DNA of 64,000 nt, from assembly GCF_027947595.1 (NCBI RefSeq), contig NZ_CP116257.1, forward strand, positions 3,410,001 to 3,474,000, in the 5' to 3' direction. Both the position numbers and the translations under genes were made by a program. Below are positions 26,157 to 35,261 of the stretch, piece by piece. A model generated the notes under the pieces. That model saw only the letters and a program-made list of their open reading frames with translations. It ran no database searches and was not told where the DNA came from. Origin of the DNA: Streptomyces lienomycini (lineage in GTDB: Bacteria; Actinomycetota; Actinomycetes; Streptomycetales; Streptomycetaceae). How positions within the stretch are numbered: position 1 is the first letter of the stretch; every line of letters starts with the position of its first letter.

Positions 26157-26264
26157 GCTGCCCACTCTGACCGCGGACCCCGGTCCCCGCGTGCGCAGTT
26201 ACCCCATCCGGGGTCGCCTCCGGCGCGGTGAGGCGCCCGGGGCGGCCCGGGACGGGGCGGTGGG

Positions 26265-26921
26265 TCAGGCGTCCGGGGTGCCGGCCGGCGGGCGTCGGCA
26301 GTGCAGGAAGAGGTGCGGCTCCGGCCGGGCCTCCGGGTGGGCCGGGGTGAACATCGACGCCTCCTGCGCCAGCACCTCCAGACCCGCGTCCTCGACCAGG
26401 GCGGTGAGGTCCTGCGTGGGGAAGCTGGTCACGCGCACCGGCTGGCCCATGAAGGTGGCGTCGACGCCCTCGACGTCCAGCGGCACGGTCGCCAGGACCA
26501 GATGGCCCCCCGGCTTCAGCAACCGCACCAGGTGCCGCACGAGGTCCTGCTGCTCCCGCCGGTCCAGCTGGAGCAGCGAGAAGTACACGCAGACGGCGTC
26601 GAACGAGCCCTCCGCGAGCGGTACGTTGCGGATGTCGGCGCACCGGAAGGTGGCGGTCGGCACCTGCCGTGCGGCCAGCTCCACCATGACGGGGGAGACG
26701 TCGACGCCCAGCACCTCGTGCCCGGCGTCCGCGAGGGTCTCGGCGGTCGGCCGGCCCGTGCCGCTGCCCACGTCGAGGACCCGGCTGCCCGGCGCGAGCC
26801 GCGCGAGCAGCCACTCCAGTGAGCGGCGGTGCGTCTTCGACCCGGCGAACGCCCTCTCGTACTCGGCGCCCAGCGCGTCGAACGCGGCGGCGGCCTGCGG
26901 GCGTTGCTGGTCGTCGGTCAC
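26265..26921 (-). CDS. Class I SAM-dependent methyltransferase
   Basis: A 218-residue methyltransferase. Motif I is VLDVGSGTGRPTAETLA, with the acidic motif II end VLGVDVSPVMVE, then ADIRNVPL and LLKPGGHLVLATVP (post-I and motif III). The substrate is unknown; the fold matches the ubiE-like/methyltransf_25 group. The start GTG 26921 has GAAGGGA nine bases upstream; an ATG 42 bases earlier lacks one. It lies between the SDR and the gas-vesicle cluster on the same strand but with gaps over 100 bases, so coupling is doubtful. Confidence 0.85.
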   Translation of the reverse strand: MTDDQQRPQAAAAFDALGAEYERAFAGSKTHRRSLEWLLARLAPGSRVLDVGSGTGRPTAETLADAGHEVLGVDVSPVMVELAARQVPTATFRCADIRNVPLAEGSFDAVCVYFSLLQLDRREQQDLVRHLVRLLKPGGHLVLATVPLDVEGVDATFMGQPVRVTSFPTQDLTALVEDAGLEVLAQEASMFTPAHPEARPEPHLFLHCRRPPAGTPDA

Positions 26922-27041
26922 GGCGGTCCCTTCGGTGCGGTGGGCCGGGTGCCCCCGGAGCATCGTTCCACCGGGACAGAGCCGCCGACAAGGGGCCCTT
27001 GGGGGGACGGGCCGCCGGGCGGCGGGCCCGGGCGGGACGTG

Positions 27042-27839
27042 CTATCCGCCGTCGTCCCGCGCCGTCCCCGGCTCGGCCGTCCGGCGGTGCACCGCGGCCT
27101 TGACCCGGTCCGGCAGCACCTTGCCGGCCACCCCCTGGGCCTTGGTCCTCGCCGAACCGGTGACCAGCTTCCCGCGCCCCTTCATGACGGCGTCGAACGC
27201 CTGCCGGGCGACCTGCGCCGGGTCGTCCTTCGGCATCGTCCCGACCCTGGTGTCCGCCATGCCCGCCCGCCGGAAGAAGTCCGTCTCCGTCGGACCGGGC
27301 ATGAAGGAGGTGACCGTGACACCGGTGTTCCCGACCTCCTCCTGCAACGCCTGGGCGAAGGACTGGACGAACGACTTCGACGCGTTGTAGACCGACTGGA
27401 AGGAACCCGGCATCGTCGCCGCGACCGAGGACGTGAACATCAGCCGCCCCACCCCGCGCGCCACCATGTCCCGCAGCAGGGGCTTGGCGAGCCGCACCGT
27501 CGACGACACGTTGAGGTCGATGACGGACTGGTCGTCGGCGCGGTCGGTGTCGACGAAGGCGCCGCCCTGCCCCACCCCGGCGTTGAGGGCCGCCACGTCC
27601 ACCGCGAGCCCGGTCAGGGCGGCGACCAGCTGGTCCACGCCCTCGGCCGTCCGCAGGTCCGCGCGTACGGCCCGCACCTCGACGCCGGTCTCCCGCAGCC
27701 GCCGCGCGGCGTGCTCCAGCCGTTCGTCCTCGGCGTTGACCACGAGGTCGTAGCCGTGCTCCGCGAACAGCGCGGCGAGTTCGTACCCGATCCCGCTGGA
27801 CGCCCCGGTGACCAGGGCGAGCGGCCTGCTGCCGTCCAT
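27042..27839 (-). CDS. Short-chain dehydrogenase/reductase
   Basis: A 265-residue classical SDR. The cofactor motif is VTGASSGIGYELA, the structural motif LNAGVGQGG (variant of NNAG), and the catalytic set Ser (FTSSVAA), Tyr and Lys in YNASKSF. Arg or Asn after the first strand (VVNAEDERLE) does not settle NAD versus NADP. The start ATG 27839 has GGAGG six bases upstream. The substrate is unknown. It follows the tetR gene by 91 bases and may belong to its regulon. Confidence 0.88.
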   Translation of the reverse strand: MDGSRPLALVTGASSGIGYELAALFAEHGYDLVVNAEDERLEHAARRLRETGVEVRAVRADLRTAEGVDQLVAALTGLAVDVAALNAGVGQGGAFVDTDRADDQSVIDLNVSSTVRLAKPLLRDMVARGVGRLMFTSSVAATMPGSFQSVYNASKSFVQSFAQALQEEVGNTGVTVTSFMPGPTETDFFRRAGMADTRVGTMPKDDPAQVARQAFDAVMKGRGKLVTGSARTKAQGVAGKVLPDRVKAAVHRRTAEPGTARDDGG

Positions 27840-27930
27840 GGCTCCTCCGTCCTCGGCGCACCCGCGCCGTGCCGACTCCGGGTGCCCCGATCCGCGTCCG
27901 CACATCACCGCCCGGCCCGAGCCGGACCGC

Positions 27931-28515
27931 TCACCGGGGCCGCGCCCCGTCCAGGGCCAGGTCCACCAGCCCCCGTACGAGTACGTCGTCCAGCGGCGCC
28001 CCGCTGAGCAGGACCCGGACGAACAGCGGACCGCTGACGGCCTCGATCAGCAGCCCGGGGTCGGTGTCCGCGGCCAGCTCGCCCCGCTCGGCGCCGCGCC
28101 GGACCATCACCACGGCCCGGTCGAGACGCTCGCGCCAGTAGGGGCCGCGCCGGTCCGCCAGGGTGTCGTCGTCCTCGACGCTCAGCCGCAGCAGCGCCCG
28201 GCCCTGCGGGGTGGCCAGCAACCGGGCCAGGGCGGAGAAGAACGCCAGCAGGTCGTCCCGGACGCGTCCGGTGTCCGGGACCGGCAGCGCGGTGTCCAGT
28301 TCCGTGGTCAGCGCGTCCAGGATCAGGTTCTCGCGCGTGCCCCACCGCCGGTACACGGACGTCTCGTGCACCCCGGCCGCGCGGGCCACGGCGCCGACCG
28401 TCACGCCCGCCAGGCCCTGACTCGACAGCAGGTCCACGGCGGCGGCCAGCACGGCCCGCCGCATCCGCTCCCCGCGGCGGCGCAGGGGCGGGGCGACGGG
28501 GTCCGGTGAGTTCAT
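27931..28515 (-). CDS. TetR-family regulator
   Basis: A 194-residue TetR regulator with the helix-turn-helix VTVGAVARAAGVHETSVYRRWG and a TetR_C-like ligand domain. It is divergent from an alcohol dehydrogenase gene; the 112-base gap holds two direct 19-base repeats that are probable operators. It may also control the downstream SDR. The ligand is unknown, perhaps an alcohol or aldehyde substrate of the dehydrogenase. Confidence 0.87.
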   Translation of the reverse strand: MNSPDPVAPPLRRRGERMRRAVLAAAVDLLSSQGLAGVTVGAVARAAGVHETSVYRRWGTRENLILDALTTELDTALPVPDTGRVRDDLLAFFSALARLLATPQGRALLRLSVEDDDTLADRRGPYWRERLDRAVVMVRRGAERGELAADTDPGLLIEAVSGPLFVRVLLSGAPLDDVLVRGLVDLALDGARPR

Positions 28516-28529
28516 CGGACCAGCCTAAA

Positions 28530-28580
28530 GCAAGTTGCCCTGCGTTGGGTGTACGGTTAACGCAAGTCGACCTGCGATGG
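28530..28580. promoter_or_regulatory. Paired 19-base direct repeats, likely TetR operators
   Basis: GCAAGTTGCCCTGCGTTGG (28530-28548) and GCAAGTCGACCTGCGATGG (28562-28580) agree at 16 of 19 positions and start 32 bases apart, about three helical turns. Each has weak internal dyad symmetry (GCAAG ... CCTGC). They fill the divergent region between tetR and the alcohol dehydrogenase gene. Confidence 0.7.
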
Positions 28581-28627
28581 ACCGCTGGGGCCGTCCGGGG
28601 TCGCCGCCGCACCGAGGAGGTCCTGTC

Positions 28628-29641
28628 ATGGCGCAGATGCTCGCCGCCCGCCTGCACGTCCCGAGCCGCACCCTGCGACTCGACGAGGTGCCCCGCCCGC
28701 AGCCGGGCCCCGGGGAGGTGCTGGTCAAGGTCGAGGCGGCCGGCGTGTGCCTGTCCGACGTGCACCTCATCGACGGCACCCTCACCCCGCTCCTCCTGCG
28801 GGGCGACACGGTCACCCTCGGCCACGAGGTCTCCGGCACCGTCGCCGAGACCGGCGCGGGCGTCACCGCCTGGTCGCCCGGACAGCGGGTCGTGCTGCAC
28901 GCCGGTGAGACGCGGGACGGCGTCACCTACACCCGTGGCGTCGACTACGACGGCGGCTGGGCCGAGTACGCCCTCTCCGCCGCCGACGCCATGACACCGC
29001 TGCCCGACGCCATCCCCTTCGAACAGGGCGCGATCATCCCGGACGCCGTGTCCACCCCGTGGGGCGCCATCACCGAGACCGCCGTGGTCCGGCCCGCCGA
29101 GGCGGTCGGCGTGTGGGGCGCCGGCGGCCTCGGCGTCCACGCGCTGCAACTGCTCCGGGCGATCGGCGCCTGCCCGGTCGTGGCCGTCGACCCCAACCCC
29201 GTCGCCCGCGAACGCGCCCTGGCCGCGGGCGCCGACCTCGCCCTGGACTCCGCCGACCCCGAACTGGGGCAGACGGTCCGGGCGGCGACCGGCGGCCTCG
29301 GGCTCGCCGCCGCCTTCGACTTCGCGGGCGTGCCGCCCGTGCGGGAGCAGGCGGTCTCCGTCCTGGCACCCAGGGGGCGACTCGTCCTGGTGGGCCTGAC
29401 CGACAAGCCCCTCACCGTCACGGACGGGACCCGCTTCAGCTACCTCCAGCAGCGCGTCCTCGGCCACTACGGCTCCGACATGCCGGTCGCCCTGCCACAG
29501 CTCCTGCGGCTGATCCAGGGCGGACGGCTGGACTTCTCCGGTTCCGTCAGCGGGGTGCTGCCGCTGGCCGAGGCCGCCGAGGCGGTCGCCCGGCTGGAGC
29601 GGAAGGAGGGCGACCCGATCCGGCTGGTGCTCCGCCCGTGA
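28628..29641 (+). CDS. Zinc-type medium-chain alcohol dehydrogenase
   Basis: A 337-residue MDR-family dehydrogenase. The catalytic zinc site shows Cys in GVCLSD and the His-Glu pair in LGHEVSG. The nucleotide-binding motif is GVWGAGGLGVHALQL, and VVAVDPNPVARERA suggests NAD (aspartate after the second strand). The four-cysteine lobe that binds structural zinc in classical enzymes is absent: the loop after VVLHAG is acidic and has no cysteine. The ATG at 28628 has GAGGAGG upstream. It is divergent from, and probably controlled by, the TetR protein. The substrate is unknown. Confidence 0.9.
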   Translation: MAQMLAARLHVPSRTLRLDEVPRPQPGPGEVLVKVEAAGVCLSDVHLIDGTLTPLLLRGDTVTLGHEVSGTVAETGAGVTAWSPGQRVVLHAGETRDGVTYTRGVDYDGGWAEYALSAADAMTPLPDAIPFEQGAIIPDAVSTPWGAITETAVVRPAEAVGVWGAGGLGVHALQLLRAIGACPVVAVDPNPVARERALAAGADLALDSADPELGQTVRAATGGLGLAAAFDFAGVPPVREQAVSVLAPRGRLVLVGLTDKPLTVTDGTRFSYLQQRVLGHYGSDMPVALPQLLRLIQGGRLDFSGSVSGVLPLAEAAEAVARLERKEGDPIRLVLRP

Positions 29642-29684
29642 GATGAGGGAGCGCCGAGAACTCCCGCGGCGGCTGAACGCTTGA

Positions 29685-29712
29685 GCCCCCGGTTCCGTAT
29701 GGAGCCGGGGGC
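29685..29712 (+). terminator. Terminator after the alcohol dehydrogenase gene
   Basis: GCCCCCGGTTCC (29685-29696) pairs with GGAGCCGGGGGC (29701-29712) around a four-base loop, with one mismatch. It separates the dehydrogenase from the DUF1996 gene. Confidence 0.65.
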
Positions 29713-29751
29713 ATTTCACGTCCGAGTTCCGTCACGACACTGGAGCACGCC

Positions 29752-31827
29752 TTGGGACACGACAGGCGCAGACGCCCGACCGGGGCGCGGCGCGCGACCT
29801 TCGCAGCGGTCGCGCTGATACTGGGAGGCGGCGGCCTGGCGGCCGTGAACGTCTTCGCCTCGGCGACGGAGTCCGGCAACGCGGCCGTTCCCCTGGGCAG
29901 TTCCGGAGTCGCGGCCACCGTCGACTGCCCCGACCCGACCGAACGCCTGACGGCCGTTCCGGAGCAGGCGAGGCCCGAGGTGGACACCGAACTCGCGCAC
30001 CTCGACGAGCAGATCGCCGCCGCCTACCGCGGGCTCCAGGACGCCGCCCGCACCGCGGACGACGGCACCCTCGACGAGGGCGCGATTCTGGACCCCCTGA
30101 AGAAGGAGCGCGCGGCGACGATCGAACGCATCGCCGCCGCCGTCGACAAGGCCGGGGACCGCCCCGAGGGCCTGGACACCCTGGCCGAGTGCACCCTGCG
30201 CCGCACCGGGACCGCGTCGGCGGACACGAGCGGCAGCCCGGACCGGCAGGGCCAGGAGCAGGGGCAGAAGGAGGGGAAGCGGGAGCAGGGCCAGGGGGAC
30301 GGCAAGGGCGGCGAGTCCGGTGCGGGGCAGCAACAGCCGCCCGGCAACGGCGGCCAGGCGGGCAACGGCCCCGTGACGGCGGACTACGCCGACATCGAGT
30401 CCGTCCGGCCGGGCCCGGTACGGGCACCCCGGCAGCAGAAGGCGTCGACCGGCTCCTTCACCACCAGCTGCGGCGTCAACGCCGAGGGCCTGTTCAACTC
30501 GGACAACCTGATCGCCGCCCCCGGCGTCGGCAACGGCGCCCACCACTTCCACGACTACGTCGGCAACCAGGCCAACGACGCCTTCGCGAGCGACGAGGAC
30601 CTGGCCGCCGGCGACACCAGCTGCGCCGACCAGGGCGACAAGTCCTCGTACTACTGGCCCGTGCTGCGCCTCCAGAACGGCACCGCCGAACAGGACGCCC
30701 AGTCGCCCGGCGGCGGCGTGGAGGGCAACGCCGGAGAGATCGTCACGCCGGCCGAGGTCACCCTGACGTTCGAGGGCAACGAGCGCGGCAAGGTCACCGA
30801 GATGCCGCGCCTGCTGCGCATCATCACCGGCGACGCCAAGGCGTTCGTCAACGGCGACACCAACGCGAACGCCTCCTGGAGCTGCACCGGCCTCGAGTCC
30901 CGGCAGCTGAAGGACAAGTACCCGCTGTGCCCCTCCGGCAGCGACGTGGTGCGCACCTTCACCTTCCAGAGCTGCTGGGACGGCCGCAACACCGACAGCG
31001 CCAACCACCGCACCCACATGGCCTTCGCCGCCGCCGACGGCGGTTGCCCCGAGGGCTTCCGGCCCGTTCCACGACTGGTGCAGCGGGTCGTCTACGACGT
31101 GGCCGCGCCAAGCCTGGAGGACGGGGGCAGGACCGTGCCGCTGTTCGCCGTGGACTCCTTCCCCGAGCAGTTGCACAAGCCGGTCACCGACCACAGCGAC
31201 TTCATCAACGTCTTCGACGAGGGCCTGATGCGCGAGATGGTCGAATGCATCAACTCCGGCCGCGCGTGCGGCCCGGACGCACCCCCGGCGTCCGAGCCGG
31301 GCGGGGGCGAGGAGCAGCCCGGCGGCGAGGACGGCGGCCGGACCGCCGAGCCCCCGGCCGGGCAGACCGCCACGGCCTCGGCACCCGCGGGCACCGGCCA
31401 GGACGGCCAGGACCAGCAGGACGGCCAGACGGGCGGGACCGCCGGGAAGGACGCCGGGAAGAACGACGGGGAGAACGACGGGAAGGCCCCAGGCCGGAAC
31501 GAGGAGCAGAACGCGGGGCGGACCGGCGGGGGCGAGCCCGCGCCCCCGGCCGACGGCCGGGACACCGGTGCGTCCGCGAGCGCCGAGCCCAGGGCCGCTA
31601 CGCCGGCCGCCGACACCCCGGACGACGTGAGCGGAGCCGCGGCCGCGACCGGCGACACCGGCAGCGGTGGCAACGCCGGGGGTGCCGGGCCGGCGCCCGG
31701 ACCGCAGGCGCGGGGCGGGCTCGCCGAGACGGGTTCCGGGCTCGGCCTGTGGCCGGCGGCGGTCGGCGGCGTGCTCTTCGCCGGTGGATGCGTGCTGCTG
31801 ATCCGTTCCAGGCGGCGTGCGCCGTGA
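29752..31827 (+). CDS. Secreted DUF1996 protein with sortase-type wall anchor
   Basis: A 691-residue surface protein. The TTG start at 29752 has GGAG eight bases upstream. A signal sequence (ATFAAVALILGGGGLAAVNV) is followed by a helical segment, a Gln/Gly/Lys-rich linker, and a DUF1996 domain about residues 220-505: SCGVNAEGLFNSDN, GAHHFHDYVGNQ, SSYYWPVLRLQNG, SCWDGRNTDSANHRTHMAF. A long Pro/Gly/Glu/Ala linker leads to LAETGSG, a membrane helix and RSRRRAP, a sortase substrate tail with LAETG as the motif. DUF1996 domains occur in fungal and actinobacterial wall proteins and are often linked to polysaccharide binding or breakdown; the activity is not known to me. The next gene is an LPMO, but a strong terminator separates them. 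Confidence 0.87.
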   Translation: MGHDRRRRPTGARRATFAAVALILGGGGLAAVNVFASATESGNAAVPLGSSGVAATVDCPDPTERLTAVPEQARPEVDTELAHLDEQIAAAYRGLQDAARTADDGTLDEGAILDPLKKERAATIERIAAAVDKAGDRPEGLDTLAECTLRRTGTASADTSGSPDRQGQEQGQKEGKREQGQGDGKGGESGAGQQQPPGNGGQAGNGPVTADYADIESVRPGPVRAPRQQKASTGSFTTSCGVNAEGLFNSDNLIAAPGVGNGAHHFHDYVGNQANDAFASDEDLAAGDTSCADQGDKSSYYWPVLRLQNGTAEQDAQSPGGGVEGNAGEIVTPAEVTLTFEGNERGKVTEMPRLLRIITGDAKAFVNGDTNANASWSCTGLESRQLKDKYPLCPSGSDVVRTFTFQSCWDGRNTDSANHRTHMAFAAADGGCPEGFRPVPRLVQRVVYDVAAPSLEDGGRTVPLFAVDSFPEQLHKPVTDHSDFINVFDEGLMREMVECINSGRACGPDAPPASEPGGGEEQPGGEDGGRTAEPPAGQTATASAPAGTGQDGQDQQDGQTGGTAGKDAGKNDGENDGKAPGRNEEQNAGRTGGGEPAPPADGRDTGASASAEPRAATPAADTPDDVSGAAAATGDTGSGGNAGGAGPAPGPQARGGLAETGSGLGLWPAAVGGVLFAGGCVLLIRSRRRAP

Positions 31828-31853
31828 CGACCGCCCCGCCGGCATGACGACGG

Positions 31854-31881
31854 GTGGGCGGGGGAGGCTGCCCCCGCCCAC
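31854..31881 (+). terminator. Strong terminator after the DUF1996 gene
   Basis: GTGGGCGGGGG (31854-31864) pairs perfectly with CCCCCGCCCAC (31871-31881) around a six-base loop. Confidence 0.8.
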
Positions 31882-31949
31882 GGGGAGTGGCTCGATTCGG
31901 GTGTTGCCAATTCCTTTACCCGGGCGCAGCCTGGTCTTCGAGCCGACTT

Positions 31950-31963
31950 TGGGAGCGCTCCCA
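31950..31963. promoter_or_regulatory. CebR box before the LPMO gene
   Basis: TGGGAGCGCTCCCA is a perfect 14-base palindrome identical to the published consensus of CebR, the streptomycete cellulose-utilisation repressor released by cello-oligosaccharides. It lies 55-68 bases before the LPMO start. Confidence 0.93.
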
Positions 31964-32017
31964 TGCGCTCGCGATGCCGCCGCTCCACGCTGTCCCCCCA
32001 CGCGAGAGAAGGACGTC

Positions 32018-32704
32018 ATGACTTGTCATGATCACACCAAAGACACGCCCCGCGGAACGACCCGCCGGGCGGCGACCCTCGTCCTCAGCACCCTCACGGC
32101 GGTCCTGCTCACCCTGATCCCCTGGAGCGGCACCGCCGTCGCCCACGGCTCGGTCGTCGACCCGGCCTCCCGCAACTACGGCTGCTGGGAACGCTGGGGC
32201 GACGACTTCCAGAACCCGGCCATGGCCGACCAGGACCCCATGTGCTGGCAGGCGTGGCAGGACAACCCCAACGCCATGTGGAACTGGAACGGCCTGTACC
32301 GCAACGGCTCGGCCGGTGACTTCCAGGCGGTCGTCCCCGACGGCCGGCTCTGCAGCGGCGGCCGGACCGAGGGCGGACGCTACAACTCCCTCGACGCCGT
32401 GGGCGCGTGGCAGACCACCGACGTCACCGACGACTTCACCGTCAAGCTCCACGACCAGGCCAGCCACGGCGCCGACTACTTCCTGGTCTACGTCACCAAG
32501 CAGGGCTTCGACCCCGCCACGCAGGCCCTGACGTGGGGAGACCTTCAGCAGGTCGCCCGCACGGGCAGCTACGGGCCCAGCCAGGACTACGAGATCCCGG
32601 TGAGCACCTCGGGACTGAGCGGCCGGCACGTCGTCTACACGATCTGGCAGGCGTCGCACATGGACCAGACGTACTTCCTGTGCTCCGACGTCGACTTCGG
32701 CTGA
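32018..32704 (+). CDS. Lytic polysaccharide monooxygenase, AA10 family
   Basis: A 228-residue copper enzyme that oxidatively cleaves crystalline cellulose or chitin outside the cell. A long signal peptide with twin arginine (TTRRAATLVLSTLTAV) ends in AVA, so the mature chain begins HGSVVDPASRNYGCWERWG and its His1 forms the copper brace. The second brace histidine is in LHDQASHGADYFLVYVT, and the axial Phe in the closing SDVDFG. The mature part is a single domain with no carbohydrate-binding module. The upstream CebR box points to cellulose as inducer and probable substrate. The ATG at 32018 has GAGAAGGA upstream. Confidence 0.95.
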   Translation: MTCHDHTKDTPRGTTRRAATLVLSTLTAVLLTLIPWSGTAVAHGSVVDPASRNYGCWERWGDDFQNPAMADQDPMCWQAWQDNPNAMWNWNGLYRNGSAGDFQAVVPDGRLCSGGRTEGGRYNSLDAVGAWQTTDVTDDFTVKLHDQASHGADYFLVYVTKQGFDPATQALTWGDLQQVARTGSYGPSQDYEIPVSTSGLSGRHVVYTIWQASHMDQTYFLCSDVDFG

Positions 32705-32823
32705 CCCGCGCCACTCCCGCCCCCCACCCCCGCCGGGCGCGTCGCACCCGGCGGGGACACCGGTCGTGCGACGGCCCGCCGAACCGCTCCGCGTCCGCTT
32801 GCGGGTGCGGTATACGTCCCCTC

Positions 32824-34542
32824 ATGGACTACTACGACCTGGGCGGCCACGGCCGCCCGGTGACGACCTCGTCGCCCGAGGCCCAGCGGTGGTTCGACCG
32901 CGGGCTGGTGTGGACGTACGCCTTCCACCACGAGGAGGCCGTCGCGTGCTTCGAGGCCGCCGCCGCGGCGGACCCGGACTGCGCCATGGCCCACTGGGGC
33001 ATCGCCCACGCGCTGGGCCCCAACTACAACAAGCCGTGGGAGGCCTTCGGCGCCGAGGAGCTGACCCGGACCGTCGGGCGCACCCACGCCGCCGTCGAAC
33101 GCGCTCACGACCTGGCCGACCGGGCCACCCCCGTCGAGCGCGCCCTGATCGGCGCCCTGCGCGCACGCTACCCGCGGGCGAGCGCCGTCGAGGACTGCTC
33201 GGTGTGGAACGCGCCGTACGCCGACAGCATGCGCGCCGTGTACGAACTGGCCCCGGACGACCTGGACGTGGCCACCCTCTACGCCGACGCCCTGATGAAC
33301 CTCACGCCCTGGCGGCTGTGGGACCTGCGCACGGGACGGCCCGCCGAGGGCGCCCGCACCCTGGCGGCGAAGGAGGTGCTGGACCGGGCCCTGGCCGCCG
33401 GCGGGGGGCGCGACCACCCCGGCGTACTGCACCTCTACATCCACCTGATGGAGATGTCCCCCACGCCCGAGGCGGCCCTCGCCGTCGCCGACCGGCTGCG
33501 CGGCCTCGTCCCCGACGCCGGGCACCTCCAGCACATGCCGTCGCACCTCGAAGTGCTGTGCGGCGACTACCGCCGCGTGGTGTCGGACAACGCCGCCGCG
33601 ATCGCGGCCGACGAGAAGTACCGCGCGCGGTCGGGCGCGATGAACTTCTACACCCTCTACCGCTCGCACAACCTCCACTTCAGGATCTACGGCGCGATGT
33701 TCCTGGGGCAGTACGAGGTCGCCCTCGACACCGCGGCGCGGCTGGAGGCGTCCGTCCCCGAGGAACTGCTGCGGGTGGAGAGCCCGCCGATGGCCGACTG
33801 GCTCGAGGGGTTCCTGGCGATGCGGGTGCACGTCCTGATCCGGTTCGGCCGCTGGGCGGACATCCTCGCCCTGCCGCTGCCGGCCGACCCGCGCCTGTAC
33901 TGCGTGACGACCGCCATGCTGCACTACGCCCGCGGCGTCGCCCTCTCGGCCACCGGCCGGGTCCCGGCGGCGGAGGCCGAACGCGACCTGTTCCGCGCGG
34001 CGGTCGCCCGGGTGCCGGAGTCCCGCACGCTGTTCAACAACACCTGCGCCGACATCCTCGCCGTCGCCTCGGCCATGCTCGACGGCGAACTGGAGTACCG
34101 CAGGGGCGACCACACCGCCGCCTTCGCCGCCCTGGAACGCTCGATCGAGCTGGACGACAACCTGCCCTACGACGAGCCCTGGGGCTGGATGCAGCCCACC
34201 CGGCACGCCTACGGCGCCCTGCTCCTCGAACAGGGCCGGATCGCCGAGGCCGAGGCGGTCTACCGGGCCGACCTGGGCCTCGACGACACACTGCCCCGCC
34301 CGCTCCAGCACCCGAACAACGTCTGGGCCCTGCACGGACTCCACGAGTGCCTGGTGCGGCTGGGCAGGACGGGGGAGGCGCGGATCGTGGCACAGCAGCT
34401 GAAGCTCGCCGCCGCTCTGGCGGACGTACCGGTCGAGGCGTCCTGCTACTGCCGCCTCGACACAGTACGGGCCGCCGGTGGAGGGACCGACTGCTGCGCC
34501 ACGGACCGCCGGCCCCTCCGGGAGTCCCGGATCAGACGTTGA
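32824..34542 (+). CDS. Tetratricopeptide-repeat protein
   Basis: A 572-residue cytoplasmic protein built of TPR-like helix pairs. Examples are [20 protein letters not shown] (about 36-55), [20 protein letters not shown], and [20 protein letters not shown] followed by [15 protein letters not shown]. It belongs to a widespread bacterial family of unknown function with a conserved [16 protein letters not shown] block. The ATG at 32824 has no ribosome site. TATACG ends eight bases upstream, suiting a leaderless transcript. Its stop codon lies inside the 3' end of the convergent terD gene (11-base overlap). The last 30 residues, with CCATD, are unlike the rest and may be an extension. Confidence 0.8.
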   Translation: MDYYDLGGHGRPVTTSSPEAQRWFDRGLVWTYAFHHEEAVACFEAAAAADPDCAMAHWGIAHALGPNYNKPWEAFGAEELTRTVGRTHAAVERAHDLADRATPVERALIGALRARYPRASAVEDCSVWNAPYADSMRAVYELAPDDLDVATLYADALMNLTPWRLWDLRTGRPAEGARTLAAKEVLDRALAAGGGRDHPGVLHLYIHLMEMSPTPEAALAVADRLRGLVPDAGHLQHMPSHLEVLCGDYRRVVSDNAAAIAADEKYRARSGAMNFYTLYRSHNLHFRIYGAMFLGQYEVALDTAARLEASVPEELLRVESPPMADWLEGFLAMRVHVLIRFGRWADILALPLPADPRLYCVTTAMLHYARGVALSATGRVPAAEAERDLFRAAVARVPESRTLFNNTCADILAVASAMLDGELEYRRGDHTAAFAALERSIELDDNLPYDEPWGWMQPTRHAYGALLLEQGRIAEAEAVYRADLGLDDTLPRPLQHPNNVWALHGLHECLVRLGRTGEARIVAQQLKLAAALADVPVEASCYCRLDTVRAAGGGTDCCATDRRPLRESRIRR

Positions 34543-35107
34543 CGCCGAAGTCGGCGGCGATGCCCGCGAGACCGGAGGCGTAGCCCTGTCCGACCGCCCG
34601 GAACTTCCACTCGGCGCCGTGCCGGTACAGCTCGCCGAAGACCATCGCGGTCTCGGTCGAGGCGTCCTCGGACAGGTCGTAGCGGGCCAGCTCCTGGTTG
34701 TTCGCCTGGTTGACGACGCGGATGAACGCGTTGCGGACCTGGCCGAAACTCTGGCCGCGGTTCTCCGCGTCGTGGATGGAGACCGGGAAGACGATCCGGT
34801 CCACCTCGGCCGGGACCGCGGCGAGGTTCACCTTGACCGCCTCGTCGTCGCCCTCGCCCTCACCGGTGAGGTTGTCACCGGTGTGCTCGACCGAGCCGTC
34901 CGGGCTGGTGAGGTTGTTGTAGAAGACGAAGTGCCCGTCGGAGAGCACCTTGCCCGACGCGTCGAGAAGCAGCGCGGAGGCGTCGAGGTCGTAGTCGGTA
35001 CCGGTCGTGGTGCGCACGTCCCAGCCCAGACCGACCAGCACGGCGGTCAGACCGGGCGCCTCCTTGCTGAGCGAGACGTTGCCGCCCTTGGCCAGGGAAA
35101 CTCCCAC
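34532..35107 (-). CDS. terD: TerD-family stress protein
   Basis: A 191-residue TerD-domain protein of the tellurite-resistance/calcium-binding family. Conserved features are [21 protein letters not shown], the acidic calcium loop [32 protein letters not shown] and [21 protein letters not shown]. These proteins are numerous in Streptomyces and are linked to stress and calcium. The GTG at 35107 has GGAG nine bases upstream. It stands alone, divergent from the BlaI-type regulator. Confidence 0.93.
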   Translation of the reverse strand: MGVSLAKGGNVSLSKEAPGLTAVLVGLGWDVRTTTGTDYDLDASALLLDASGKVLSDGHFVFYNNLTSPDGSVEHTGDNLTGEGEGDDEAVKVNLAAVPAEVDRIVFPVSIHDAENRGQSFGQVRNAFIRVVNQANNQELARYDLSEDASTETAMVFGELYRHGAEWKFRAVGQGYASGLAGIAADFGVNV

Positions 35108-35185
35108 TGCGTTCTCCTTCGTTCCGTCCAGTGATCAGGTCCGCCGATCACGTCTGCCGATGACGTCCATGTTCCTGCCCGCCAA

Positions 35186-35201
35186 TCTACAACACTGTAG
35201 A
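35186..35201. promoter_or_regulatory. BlaI/MecI-type operator
   Basis: TCTACA-ACAC-TGTAGA is a perfect inverted repeat with the TACA/TGTA halves typical of BlaI/MecI operators. It lies upstream of the blaI-like gene. A second dyad, AGAAG-N6-CTTCT (35200-35215), and a -10-like TATACG (35214-35219) follow it. Confidence 0.75.
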
Positions 35202-35261
35202 AGACAAGCCTTCTATACGATGGCGCCCCGGAAGAGGATCGGCGGCGGAAGGAGGCGGGCC

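Noticed and set aside
34532..34542. Overlap of the TPR and terD 3' ends as a sign of frameshift
   Set aside because: Both frames end normally and the overlap is only 11 bases between convergent genes, which is common in this genome type.
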